Below are positions 36,246 through 44,272 of a stretch of 64,000 nt of DNA, in pieces. Below the pieces are notes generated by a model, which made no database searches, was not told the DNA's origin, and was given only the letters and a program-made list of their open reading frames with translations. Every line of letters begins with the position of its first letter. Within the stretch, counting starts at the first letter, position 1. Both the position numbers and the translations under genes were made by a program. Origin of the DNA: Acidobacteriota bacterium (GTDB taxonomy: Bacteria > Acidobacteriota > Thermoanaerobaculia > Multivoradales > Multivoraceae); the NCBI GenBank assembly GCA_003388555.1, contig QQVD01000050.1, forward strand, positions 124,001 through 188,000, written 5' to 3'.

Positions 36246-36842
36246 CTAGGGGTCGGAGGGCAGGCGCCAGGAGCCCTCGGAGTAGATCAGCTGCTCGGCG
36301 ATCCGCTCGCTCTCGGCGCGGCCGGTGAAGAGGAATTTGCCGGTCGCCGTCGCCAGCACCTCGCCGGCTTCACCGTCACCACCGCCGACGGTTCCGGGCT
36401 CCTGGCCCCGTGCCGACAGCCGCGCGGCGGCAAAGCCCATCCGCCGGTTGTGCCGCTCGACCCATGCCTCGACTCGCAGCGGCACGCCGATCGGCGCCGG
36501 CCGCAGGTAGCGCACCTGCAACTCGCCGGTGAACGAGAAGCGCCCTCCGCGCAGGATCGTCGCCCAGCCCATCGCCTCGTCGAGCAGGGCGGCGACGATG
36601 CCGCCGTGGGCGCGCTGGGCGAAGCCGGCGTGGTGGGTGCACAGCGAGGTGTCGGCGACCACCCGCCGTCCCTGCCGGCCCTCCTCGTCGGGCCCGACAG
36701 CCCGGAAACGAAGACGCAGGCCGTGCCGGTTGCTCTCGCCGCAGACGAAGCAGCCGTGCGAGGTCGGCAGCGCCAGCTCCGCCCCGGTCACGGCGGCGGC
36801 CGCGCCCGCCGGGTCCGAGGCGCCCGTCCCGGCGCGCTTCAT
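36246..36842 (-). CDS. PaaI-type acyl-CoA thioesterase (hotdog fold)
   Basis: The 198-residue protein starts at the ATG at 36842, which overlaps the peptidase stop by four bases (ATGA); the longer ORF is a shadow. It has the N-terminal CFVCGESNRHGL motif of a PaaI subgroup and the hotdog core HGGIVAALLDEAMGWA. VRYLRPAPIGVPL follows. It would hydrolyse thioesters of CoA. The substrate is unknown. It is probably cotranscribed with the secreted peptidase upstream. Confidence 0.85.
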   Translation of the reverse strand: MKRAGTGASDPAGAAAAVTGAELALPTSHGCFVCGESNRHGLRLRFRAVGPDEEGRQGRRVVADTSLCTHHAGFAQRAHGGIVAALLDEAMGWATILRGGRFSFTGELQVRYLRPAPIGVPLRVEAWVERHNRRMGFAAARLSARGQEPGTVGGGDGEAGEVLATATGKFLFTGRAESERIAEQLIYSEGSWRLPSDP

Positions 36843-39550
36843 GGCCCCTCGGCGCAGTCGCAGACGCCGCGCACGTGCTCCTCGAACAGCTCGAGGATGC
36901 GCCGATACTCGTCGAGCCAGCTCGACGGCTCGAGGAAGCCGTGCGGCTCCACCGGGTAGATGGCGATCTCCCAGCCGGTCTTCTCGAGCTCGATGAGGCG
37001 CTGCACCAGGCGCACCGAGTCCTGGAAGAAGACGTTGTCGTCGAGCATCCCGGTGCAGATCAGCAGCGGCTTCTCGAGGCCCTGGGCGAACTCGATCGGC
37101 GAGCTGCGCTCGTAGGCCTCGGGGTCGAGCTCCGGAGTGTTGAGGATGTTCGAGGTGTAAGGGTGGTTGTAGTGCGCCCAGTCGGTCACCGGGCGCAGCG
37201 CCGCGCCGGCGGCGAACAGCTCCGGCTGCCTGAACATCGCCATGAAGGTCAGGAAGCCGCCATACGAGCCGCCCCAGACGCCGACGCGCTGCGGGTCGAC
37301 GCCGTGCTCCGCGGCGACGTAGCGCACGCCGTCTTCGAGATCCTCGACCTCGGGAGTGCCCATCTGACGGTAGATCGCGGTGCGCCAGTCGCGCCCGTAG
37401 CCGGCCGAGCCGCGATAGTCCATGTCGAGCACCACGTAGCCGCGCTGCGCCAGCAGGCTGCTGAACATCGTTTCGCGGAAGTAGCTCGACCAGCCGCGGT
37501 GGGCGTTCTGCAGGTAGCCGGCGCCGTGCACGAAGAAGGCCGCCGGGCGGTCGCCGGCGGGGAAGCGGTCCGCGTCGGGCAGGAAGAGGCGGGCGCGGAT
37601 CGGACGCAGGTCCGGATTGCCGGCGGTGGGGTGGGTCGCCGGCACGTCGACGATGCGCGGTTCGACCCAGGGCAGCGTCAGGTACTCGTCGCTGACCAGG
37701 GAGGTGAGCTGGGTGGCCGCGCCTGCCCCCGCCTCGGCGCTCTGCACGAAGAGCTCGGGCGGGCGCAGGCTGGTCGAGTGCAGCAGCAGCACACGACGGT
37801 CGTCGGGCGACAGCACGAAGCTGGTCAGGCCGCCTTTGTCGCTGACCCGTCCGGAGGCCGAGAGCTCCTCGGCGTCCGCTGCGTCCGGCCTGGAGGTGGC
37901 GACGCGGAAGACGTCGTAGGCGCCGGGATCGAGGACGTTGGCGGTGAAGTAGGCCCACTGCCCGTCGCTCGAGAGCTGCAGCTCGTCGACCACGAAGTCG
38001 CCCGTGGTGAGGGCGACCGGCGAGGCGCCCTCCGCGAGCGGCAGGCGGTAGAGCTGCGAGAAGCCGCTGCGCTCGGAGAGCGCCAGCAGCGAGTCGCCGC
38101 CGGGGTGCCAGACGACGTCGCGGAAGCTCCAGTTGATCCAGGCCGGATCGTGGTCGTGCAGCAGCGAGCGCAGCGCCGGAGCCGCGTCGGCGCCGGGATC
38201 GGGCGCCAGCACCGCCACCCAGCGATCCTTGTTGTCGTGCGAGACGAGCTGCACCGCGACGTGGCCGCCGTCCGCGCTCCACTGCGCCGTGACCACGCTG
38301 ACCGGACGCGGTCTGCCCGGCGCGGGCGCCGCCGGGACCCCGTCGCCGCTGTCGGCGCCCTCGCTGGCCTCGCTGGCCTCAGTGTCTTCGGCGCCCTGGC
38401 CTGCGGCGCCGGTCTCGCCTTCCTCCTCGCTCGACGAGCCCGAGTCCCCGGCCGCTTCCCGTCGCTGCTGCTCGCGTCGCTCGGCGGCGGCTCGCAGCTC
38501 GGCGAGGGGATCCTCGTCGATCGTCGGCAGCGATCCGAGGTCGATCCTGGCCACCCGGCCCGCGAGCCGATCGAGCAGCAGCAGGGTGTGGGGGCCGCGG
38601 CCGCTGTCGCCCACCTTGGGTCGCACGTCCTCGACCTCGACGAAGCCGGAGGCGCTGACGTACGCGGGCATCTTGTCGCGCCGCGGCTCGGCGGGCTTCT
38701 CGGGCCCGGCGACGACCAGGGCGTGGCGGCCGTCGGGCGACGCGACGACCCGCTCCGGGCGCAGCCCCTTGCCGACGTGCAGCGGCGGCAGCGGCCGCGA
38801 GGGGTCCTCGCGCAGCAGCGTCTCGCGACGCTCGATGGCGAGGCGCGAGCGGGTCTGCTCGGCGCGCACCCAGTCGAACAGCCGGTCTTGCTGGCGCCCG
38901 AGGTATCCCGCCTCGGTCCGCTCGCGGTCCAGCTCGTCGAGCGGCGCCTCCCCGGCGAGCACCTGGAAGAGCTCGGAGAGCAGCGCGGTCTCGAGGTCGA
39001 GGGCGTAGACCGCGCCGCCGCGCACGAAGCCGACGCGCCCGTCGTCGAGGAAGAAGGGAGCGCTCTCGCGGTCGCCGGTGCGGGTGAGCTGGCGTGCCCT
39101 GCCGCCCGGCGGGTGCAGGAAGAGGTCGCCGTCGCGCACCGCGAGCAGGCGGCCGCTGCGCCGGTCGCGCACCCGCTCGGCGGCGTCGGCCTCGGCCAGG
39201 GCACGGTCCGGGATCGGCTCGAGCTCTTCGTCGCCGAGCGGTTCTGCCGGCGGCGGCGCGACGTCGATGCGGTAGAGCTCGGTGGTGCGGGGGTCGAGCC
39301 CTTCGCTGGTGGCGCGGGCGCGCTCGAAGTAGACGCTGGCGCCGTCCGCCGACCAGTACGGATCCTGCGGCTCGCGGCCGAGCCACTCGGGGTGCTGCAT
39401 CACCGTGCGCAGCGTGATCTCGGCCGGCGCGGCTGCAGCCTGCGGAGCGCCGGCCGGGCTGGGCGCCGTCGCCGGCTGGGCGGCGAGCGGCGGGGCGAGG
39501 AGAGCGAGGGCCGCGACCAGGGTCGCGGCGGGGCTCGAGAGGCTCGACAT
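36839..39550 (-). CDS. Secreted S9-family (prolyl oligopeptidase-type) peptidase
   Basis: The 903-residue protein has a signal peptide (ATLVAALALLAPPLAAQ, cleavage after LAA near 24). An N-terminal WD/beta-propeller-like region follows (about 40-640), then a C-terminal alpha/beta hydrolase domain. The nucleophile is Ser762 in WGGSYGGFLT. The Asp (TGMLDDNVFFQDS) and His (VEPHGF) complete the triad. It cleaves short peptides after proline or dipeptides in the periplasm or outside; the exact type (DPP-like or acylaminoacyl) is not clear. A Glu/Ala/Ser-rich insert is seen at about 350-410. AGGAGCGACC precedes the ATG. Confidence 0.92.
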   Translation of the reverse strand: MSSLSSPAATLVAALALLAPPLAAQPATAPSPAGAPQAAAAPAEITLRTVMQHPEWLGREPQDPYWSADGASVYFERARATSEGLDPRTTELYRIDVAPPPAEPLGDEELEPIPDRALAEADAAERVRDRRSGRLLAVRDGDLFLHPPGGRARQLTRTGDRESAPFFLDDGRVGFVRGGAVYALDLETALLSELFQVLAGEAPLDELDRERTEAGYLGRQQDRLFDWVRAEQTRSRLAIERRETLLREDPSRPLPPLHVGKGLRPERVVASPDGRHALVVAGPEKPAEPRRDKMPAYVSASGFVEVEDVRPKVGDSGRGPHTLLLLDRLAGRVARIDLGSLPTIDEDPLAELRAAAERREQQRREAAGDSGSSSEEEGETGAAGQGAEDTEASEASEGADSGDGVPAAPAPGRPRPVSVVTAQWSADGGHVAVQLVSHDNKDRWVAVLAPDPGADAAPALRSLLHDHDPAWINWSFRDVVWHPGGDSLLALSERSGFSQLYRLPLAEGASPVALTTGDFVVDELQLSSDGQWAYFTANVLDPGAYDVFRVATSRPDAADAEELSASGRVSDKGGLTSFVLSPDDRRVLLLHSTSLRPPELFVQSAEAGAGAATQLTSLVSDEYLTLPWVEPRIVDVPATHPTAGNPDLRPIRARLFLPDADRFPAGDRPAAFFVHGAGYLQNAHRGWSSYFRETMFSSLLAQRGYVVLDMDYRGSAGYGRDWRTAIYRQMGTPEVEDLEDGVRYVAAEHGVDPQRVGVWGGSYGGFLTFMAMFRQPELFAAGAALRPVTDWAHYNHPYTSNILNTPELDPEAYERSSPIEFAQGLEKPLLICTGMLDDNVFFQDSVRLVQRLIELEKTGWEIAIYPVEPHGFLEPSSWLDEYRRILELFEEHVRGVCDCAEGP

Positions 39551-39606
39551 GGTCGCTCCTGCGTGTTGCCGCGAAGGAGCGGCCGGGAAGAGGCGGCTTC
39601 GGGGTA

Positions 39607-40599
39607 CTAGCCGTCGAGGTACTGCAGCATCTCCTGAGCGGTCGCCGCGTCGGGGTCGTCCGGCGCCAGCTCGAGGAAGCGCTCGAGGTGGGTCTTCGCC
39701 CCGGCGTTGTCACCCTCGCCGATCAGCACCAGGCCGAGCATGTAGTTGGCCTTGGCGTGGTCGGGGTCGACCGAGAGCACCCGAGTCAGTCCGTCCTTCG
39801 CGGTCGCCATGTCGCCGTTGTTGTAGGCGTCGGCTGCCTCGTTGTAGAGGTTGACGCTGGCCGCCTCGGGATTGGCCGCCTGCATCTTCTTCAGTGCCGC
39901 GTCGGCCTTCTCGCTGTCGCCGAGGGCCGAGTACGAGGAGTAGAGCACCTGCTGCATCGAGTCGACGTCGACGTCGGCGGCGACCGCCAGCTCGGCCTGC
40001 TCGGCGGCCTTGGCCCAGGACTCCTGGCGCAGGTAGAGGCGGGCGAGGGCGGCATGCGCCAGCGCCAGGTCGGCCTGCTTGTCGAGCGCCTCGAGGAAGG
40101 CGGCCTCCGCGGTGTCGAGGTCGCCGCCGTTGAGGGCCATCACGCCCTGGTTGTAGATCTCGGTCGCCGCGCCCTTGGCGATCTCGGCCGGGTCAGCGGT
40201 GCCCGCCGCCTGCGCGTCGGCGGCAGCGGCCTCGAGGCTCTTGATGGTGAAGTTGCGCCGGGTGTCCTGGCGGGCGCCGATCTTGACGCCGTTGAGCTCG
40301 AACTGCTGGTACCCCTCCTTGGAGAACTTGAAGGAGTACGGCACCGTCGCGTTGGTGACGAAGATGCGGTAGCGGCCGCGCTTGTCGGAGGTCTCCTCCT
40401 GCACGAAGTCGGCCCGCTCGGGGTCGGTGATGACGATCTTCACGCCGCCGACCGGCTCGCCGTTCTCGTCCTGGATGACTCCGAAGAGCGTGCCTGGGAG
40501 CTGGGCCGAGGCGGTGGCGGCGAGGCCCAGGACCAGGGCTGCGACGAGCAGGAGCTGCAGAGCCAGACGCGGGTGCTGTCGGGTCGTGTGGCGTTTCAA
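39607..40599 (-). CDS. Secreted TPR protein with carboxypeptidase-regulatory-like domain
   Basis: The TTG at 40599 is fixed by GGAGGA six bases upstream on the minus strand; the ORF track's 40821 start is too early. The 330-residue product has a signal peptide (cleavage near ASA/QLP). A beta-sandwich CarboxypepD_reg-like domain follows (about 33-110, GVIQDENGEPVGGVKIVITD), then a helical TPR array (about 140-330, e.g. NQGVMALNGGDLDTAEAAFLEAL and NYMLGLVLIGEGDNAGAKTHL). It is probably a periplasmic or outer-membrane-attached scaffold. Such fusions are common in Acidobacteriota; the partner is unknown. A TAGCTT hexamer on the minus strand (40755-40750) may be its -10. Confidence 0.78.
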   Translation of the reverse strand: MKRHTTRQHPRLALQLLLVAALVLGLAATASAQLPGTLFGVIQDENGEPVGGVKIVITDPERADFVQEETSDKRGRYRIFVTNATVPYSFKFSKEGYQQFELNGVKIGARQDTRRNFTIKSLEAAAADAQAAGTADPAEIAKGAATEIYNQGVMALNGGDLDTAEAAFLEALDKQADLALAHAALARLYLRQESWAKAAEQAELAVAADVDVDSMQQVLYSSYSALGDSEKADAALKKMQAANPEAASVNLYNEAADAYNNGDMATAKDGLTRVLSVDPDHAKANYMLGLVLIGEGDNAGAKTHLERFLELAPDDPDAATAQEMLQYLDG

Positions 40600-40825
40600 G
40601 GTGATTCCTCCGGAAGAGAGCGTCGCGGCGCCGGCCCGGCGGGGATCGCGGGCGGGATCGATGCCGGAGCACGAACCCGCGGATCGGCGCGGAAACTCCT
40701 CAGGGTGCTCGCGTAGCGGACGAGGCCCGGGAGCGGGCGTTCGCGGAGAAGCTATCAGAGCGCCGGAGCCGCTCGTGGGCCGCGGTGGGCTCCGCGGCGC
40801 GCGCCCGTTCCCGGCCGCCACTCCC

Positions 40826-40831
40826 TAGAAT
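40826..40831 (+). promoter_or_regulatory. Putative -10 hexamer giving a near-leaderless cca transcript
   Basis: TAGAAT ends ten bases before the ATG at 40842, so transcription starting about seven bases downstream would give a leader of only a few bases. It lies in the divergent gap between the TPR gene and cca. No good -35 is seen. Confidence 0.35.
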
Positions 40832-40841
40832 GCGGGGCGTC

Positions 40842-42278
40842 ATGGCGCTCGACTTCCGAGGAACGGCGCGTGGGCACCTCGCCGCCCTCGACGCGCTCTG
40901 TCGCGAGATCGCCCGGGCCGGTGGCCGCTGTCTGGTGGTCGGCGGATCGGTGCGCGATGCGCTGCTGGGGATCGACGTCGAGGAGTTCGACCTCGAGGTC
41001 TTCGGCCTCGCGCCCAAAGAGCTCGTCGCCCTGCTCGAGCAGAGCCACCGGATCGACCGGGTCGGCGAGGCGTTCGGCGTGGTCAAGCTGCGTGACCATC
41101 CCTTCGACGTGGCGCTGCCGCGGCGCGAGTCGAAGCGCGGCCTCGGCCACCGCGGCTTCGAGGTCCAGTCCGATCCCGACCTGTCGCTCGAGGAGGCGGC
41201 CAGACGGCGCGACTTCACCATCAACGCGATCTCCTACGACCCCCTGACCGGCGAGCTGATCGATCCGGTCGGTGGCCGGCAGGACCTCGAGCGCCGCCGG
41301 CTGCGTCACGTCTCGGAGCGCTTCGTCGAGGACCCTCTGCGGGTGTTGCGCGGGGCGCAGTTCACCGCTCGCTTCGAGCTCGATCCGGCCGAGGAGACGA
41401 TCGAGCTCTGCCGCCGGGTCGGCATCGAGGAGCTCGCCCCCGAGCGCATCTTCGAGGAGTTCCGCAAGCTGCTGCTGCGCGGCAGGCGCCCGAGCCTCGG
41501 CCTGGAGCTGCTGCGCCGCGCCGAGTGGCTGCGCTTCTTCCCCGAGATCGAGGTGCTGGTCGGCTGCCCGCAGGATCCGCGCTGGCATCCCGAGGGCGAC
41601 GTCTTCGTGCACACCGGCCTGGTGCTCGACGCCTTCGCCGCCGAGCGCATCGGCGAGCCCTGGGAGGACCTGGTGGTGGGCATGGCCTGCCTCTGCCACG
41701 ACTTCGGCAAGCCGGCGACCACGGTGGAGGAGGGTGGCCGCATCCGCTCACCCGGTCACGAGGCCGCCGGCGAGCCGCCGACGCGGCAGTTCCTCGCCCG
41801 GCTCACCGCCCAGCGGCGGCTCGCCGACCAGGTGGTGCCGCTGGTGCGCGAGCACCTCAAGCCGCAGCAGCTCTATGCGGCCGGGGCCTCCGACTCGGCG
41901 GTACGCCGGCTGGCGCGCCGGGTGGAGAGGATCGACCGGCTGATCCGGGTGGTGCGGGCCGACCAGCGCGGCCGGCCCCCACTCGAGCCCGACGACGAGG
42001 CGGTGCTCTGGTTACGCCGCTGCGCCGAGCGGCTGAAGGTGGAGGACGCGGCGCCCCAGCCGTTGATCCTCGGTCGTCACCTGATCGACCGTGGCCGCCC
42101 TCCCGGTCCCGAGTTCAAGCCGGTGCTCGACGCCGCCTACGAGGCCCAGCTCGACGGCCGCTTCGACGAGGGCGACGCGCTGGAGTGGCTCGACCGGCAC
42201 CTGCCGGCGCTGTGGCGCTCGGCGACCGCGAGCCAGGGCGCGAGCTCGCGCGGCGAGTCGGCGGATGGGGCAGAATGA
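40842..42278 (+). CDS. cca: CCA tRNA nucleotidyltransferase / poly(A)-type polymerase with HD domain
   Basis: The enzyme adds or repairs the 3' CCA of tRNAs. The 478-residue protein has the nucleotidyltransferase motif VGGSVRDALLG with the metal-binding DLEV region, RRDFTINAI, and a head-neck region (DPLRVLRGAQFTARF). A C-terminal HD domain follows (CHDFGKPAT). I choose the ATG at 40842; the alternative ATG at 40830 would lie inside the -10-like hexamer. The tRNA in this window already encodes CCA, so a repair role is likely. A stand-alone poly(A) polymerase role cannot be excluded. Confidence 0.88.
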   Translation: MALDFRGTARGHLAALDALCREIARAGGRCLVVGGSVRDALLGIDVEEFDLEVFGLAPKELVALLEQSHRIDRVGEAFGVVKLRDHPFDVALPRRESKRGLGHRGFEVQSDPDLSLEEAARRRDFTINAISYDPLTGELIDPVGGRQDLERRRLRHVSERFVEDPLRVLRGAQFTARFELDPAEETIELCRRVGIEELAPERIFEEFRKLLLRGRRPSLGLELLRRAEWLRFFPEIEVLVGCPQDPRWHPEGDVFVHTGLVLDAFAAERIGEPWEDLVVGMACLCHDFGKPATTVEEGGRIRSPGHEAAGEPPTRQFLARLTAQRRLADQVVPLVREHLKPQQLYAAGASDSAVRRLARRVERIDRLIRVVRADQRGRPPLEPDDEAVLWLRRCAERLKVEDAAPQPLILGRHLIDRGRPPGPEFKPVLDAAYEAQLDGRFDEGDALEWLDRHLPALWRSATASQGASSRGESADGAE

Positions 42279-42540
42279 AGAGCCGGGCCGCGATGGCGTT
42301 CGCTTCGGCTGGCCCCGGGGCTGGAATCGCCGGATTCTCGCCCCGGTTGCGTCGACCAGGTCGCCAGCCGTGCGGCCGCGGTGTTCCGCCCGTCTCCCTC
42401 GACTCCTAGACGATGGCCCTGCTCCCGAGAAAACGAAACAGCTCACAGAGCGATGCCGTCCCACTGGGCGCAGACGCGGGAGCTCCGGCACCCGGTCCTC
42501 CGCGCGCCGGCAAGTACCGCAACTCCAGGGAATTCCATCG

Positions 42541-43176
42541 ATGGCTCTCGCTCAGATCGCGGTTCGAGAGGTCCGCTCCTTGACGGGCCGCGACGACCGT
42601 CCGGATCCGACTCCGGAGTCCGACGCACACTTCGTCGAGAGGGTGCGTGGCGGTGACGAGTCGGCCTTCGATCTGCTGGTCGATCGCTACGAGTCCGCCG
42701 TGCGCCGGCTGGCCTTCGGCTACCTGCGCGACGAGCAGCTCGCCGAGGACGTCGCCCAGGAGGCATTCCTGCAGGCGAACGAGAAGCTGCACACCCTGGC
42801 CGACCCGGCCGCCTTCCGCTCCTGGCTCTTCATGATCGCGGCGAACCGCTCGCGCGACGAGCTGCGGCGACGGGCACGCTGGGTAGACACCCCGGAGCTG
42901 CCGGAGATCGCGCTCTACCCGAGCCAGGAGGAGATGCCGGCCACCCGGCGGGCGCAGTCGAAGGAGCTCGGCAAGCACCTTGCCCGACTCCTCTCCGAGC
43001 TGCCCGACAAGTACCGCACCGCACTGATGATGAAGGAGCTCGAGGAGCTGACCTACGCCGAGATCGCGGCCCGCCTGGGTATCCCGATGGGTACCGTGCA
43101 GATCCGCGTCCACCGCGCCCGCCTCCGGCTGCGCGACCAGTTGGCGAAACTCGGAATCCGAAGAGGTGTCGCATGA
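42541..43176 (+). CDS. RNA polymerase ECF sigma factor (sigma-70 family)
   Basis: The 211-residue protein has region 2 (FDLLVDRYESAVRRLAFGYL and EDVAQEAFLQA) and region 4 (LPDKYRTALMMKELEELTYAEIAARLGIPMGTVQIRVHRAR). The rest of the sigma-70 regions are missing, so it is an ECF-type factor. The ATG at 42541 is chosen because it lies after CCAGGGAATTCC and gives a normal length; the ORF start at 42091 is inside cca. It overlaps its zinc-finger anti-sigma gene by four bases (ATGA). That is the usual arrangement in which the anti-sigma factor holds the sigma factor inactive until an envelope signal. Confidence 0.9.
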   Translation: MALAQIAVREVRSLTGRDDRPDPTPESDAHFVERVRGGDESAFDLLVDRYESAVRRLAFGYLRDEQLAEDVAQEAFLQANEKLHTLADPAAFRSWLFMIAANRSRDELRRRARWVDTPELPEIALYPSQEEMPATRRAQSKELGKHLARLLSELPDKYRTALMMKELEELTYAEIAARLGIPMGTVQIRVHRARLRLRDQLAKLGIRRGVA

Positions 43177-43715
43177 GCATCGAGAGCAACAGCGACGATC
43201 GCACCCGCCGCGGCGGCACGCCGGCAGGTGAGTCTCCTGCGACCCCGTCGCAGGAGGTGGTGACCTGCGCCCAGGCGCGGCCCTTCCTGTCGGCACGGAT
43301 CGACGGCGAGGAGCTGTCGAGGCCGGTCGCCCGCCACCTGTCCGGCTGCTCGGGCTGCGCCCGCGAGCTCGGCGAGCTGCGCGCCGTCTCCGAGCTGCTG
43401 CGGGTCGACGAGATGCCGCGAGACCCGGGCTTCGTGGTCCGTTTCCGGCAGCTGCGCGAGGCGCGCCTGGGCCTCGATCCGGCGCGCTTCTGGCGCGCCT
43501 GGACCCTGCGCCTGGCGCCGCTGGCGGCCGGCGTCTGCCTGGCCACCGCGCTGGTGCTCTCGGCCGGCCCCGATCGCGACGAGCAGGGGCTCGAGTGGGG
43601 AGTCCTGGGTGAAGGCTCCGAGATCGGCAGCCGGGTCGCCGAGGACCTCACCCTGATCGGCGGCGTCGCCTGGTTCGACGCCGAGGAGAGCGCCCTCGGA
43701 GGGCTCGAGCCGTGA
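43173..43715 (+). CDS. Zinc-finger anti-sigma factor (zf-HC2 type)
   Basis: The 180-residue protein has the ZAS zinc motif: Cys32 (VVTCAQ) followed by His55-x3-Cys59-x2-Cys62 (HLSGCSGC). A transmembrane helix (about 112-128, LAPLAAGVCLATALVL) and a short outer part follow. It would bind the upstream ECF sigma factor at the inner membrane and sense envelope or redox change. The N-terminus carries a Thr/Ser-rich lead. The overlap with both neighbours (ATGA upstream, GTGA downstream) indicates a single transcript. Confidence 0.88.
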   Translation: MSIESNSDDRTRRGGTPAGESPATPSQEVVTCAQARPFLSARIDGEELSRPVARHLSGCSGCARELGELRAVSELLRVDEMPRDPGFVVRFRQLREARLGLDPARFWRAWTLRLAPLAAGVCLATALVLSAGPDRDEQGLEWGVLGEGSEIGSRVAEDLTLIGGVAWFDAEESALGGLEP

Positions 43716-44194
43716 GCTTCGAGCGCAAGGCGGGACGGCGCTGGATGTTCCTGGCGCTGGCCTCGGTGCTGGTGCTCGGCGCCAGCCTCGGCATCCTCGG
43801 TGACCGCCTGGTGCTGGCGGCAGACCCGCCGGAGCCGTCGGCGCCGGTCACAGGCGAGATCTGGTTCGACTGCTCGCGCCAGCCGGAGCCGCGCTCGCAG
43901 GCCGAGCGGGCGCTCAAGCGCGCCGAGCACGTGCAGAAGATCGACGCCGAGCTCGCCCTCGAGCCGGCCCAGGAGGCGGCGATCGAGTCCCTGCTCGAGG
44001 AGCACGGGAACCTGTCGCGGGTCTTCTGGGACGACACCCGCGAGCGCTACTGCGAGCGGCTGCAGACGATCCGCGACGACGTGCGGGAGATGCTGACGCC
44101 GCGCCAGCTCGAGCTGTTCGAGGCGCGCATCGACCGGATCGACGAGGAGATGCGGCGCAAGCATCAGAAGTCCGATTCGCCGCGCAGCCGTTGA
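43712..44194 (+). CDS. Spy/CpxP-like periplasmic protein (heavy-metal-sensor-like)
   Basis: The 160-residue protein starts with a signal anchor or signal peptide (WMFLALASVLVLGASLGIL). A helical periplasmic body follows with two LTxxQ-like patterns (ALEPAQEAAIESLLEEH and EMLTPRQLELFEARIDRI). This is the Spy/CpxP/CnrX fold, which senses or buffers misfolded proteins or metals in the periplasm. It starts at a GTG overlapping the anti-sigma stop after GGAGGG. The third place in a sigma/anti-sigma operon suggests a sensor that feeds the anti-sigma factor, as CnrX does for CnrY/CnrH; that is inference. Confidence 0.72.
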   Translation: MSFERKAGRRWMFLALASVLVLGASLGILGDRLVLAADPPEPSAPVTGEIWFDCSRQPEPRSQAERALKRAEHVQKIDAELALEPAQEAAIESLLEEHGNLSRVFWDDTRERYCERLQTIRDDVREMLTPRQLELFEARIDRIDEEMRRKHQKSDSPRSR

Positions 44195-44272
44195 CCGCCG
44201 GGGCTCCTGCCGCGTCCCCGGCGTGGTCGGCGGCCAGGCGGCATCGGCACCTCCGCGAGGCGTGAGACAGCG

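Noticed and set aside
36875-39610. 911-codon open frame on the plus strand
   Set aside because: Antisense to the S9 peptidase, whose signal peptide and catalytic triad are clear.
42347-42412. TTGCGT (42347-42352) and TAGACG (42407-42412) as promoter parts for the sigma gene
   Set aside because: TTGCGT has no -10 at the right distance; TAGACG has only a weak TTCCGC 17 bp upstream and lacks the final T.
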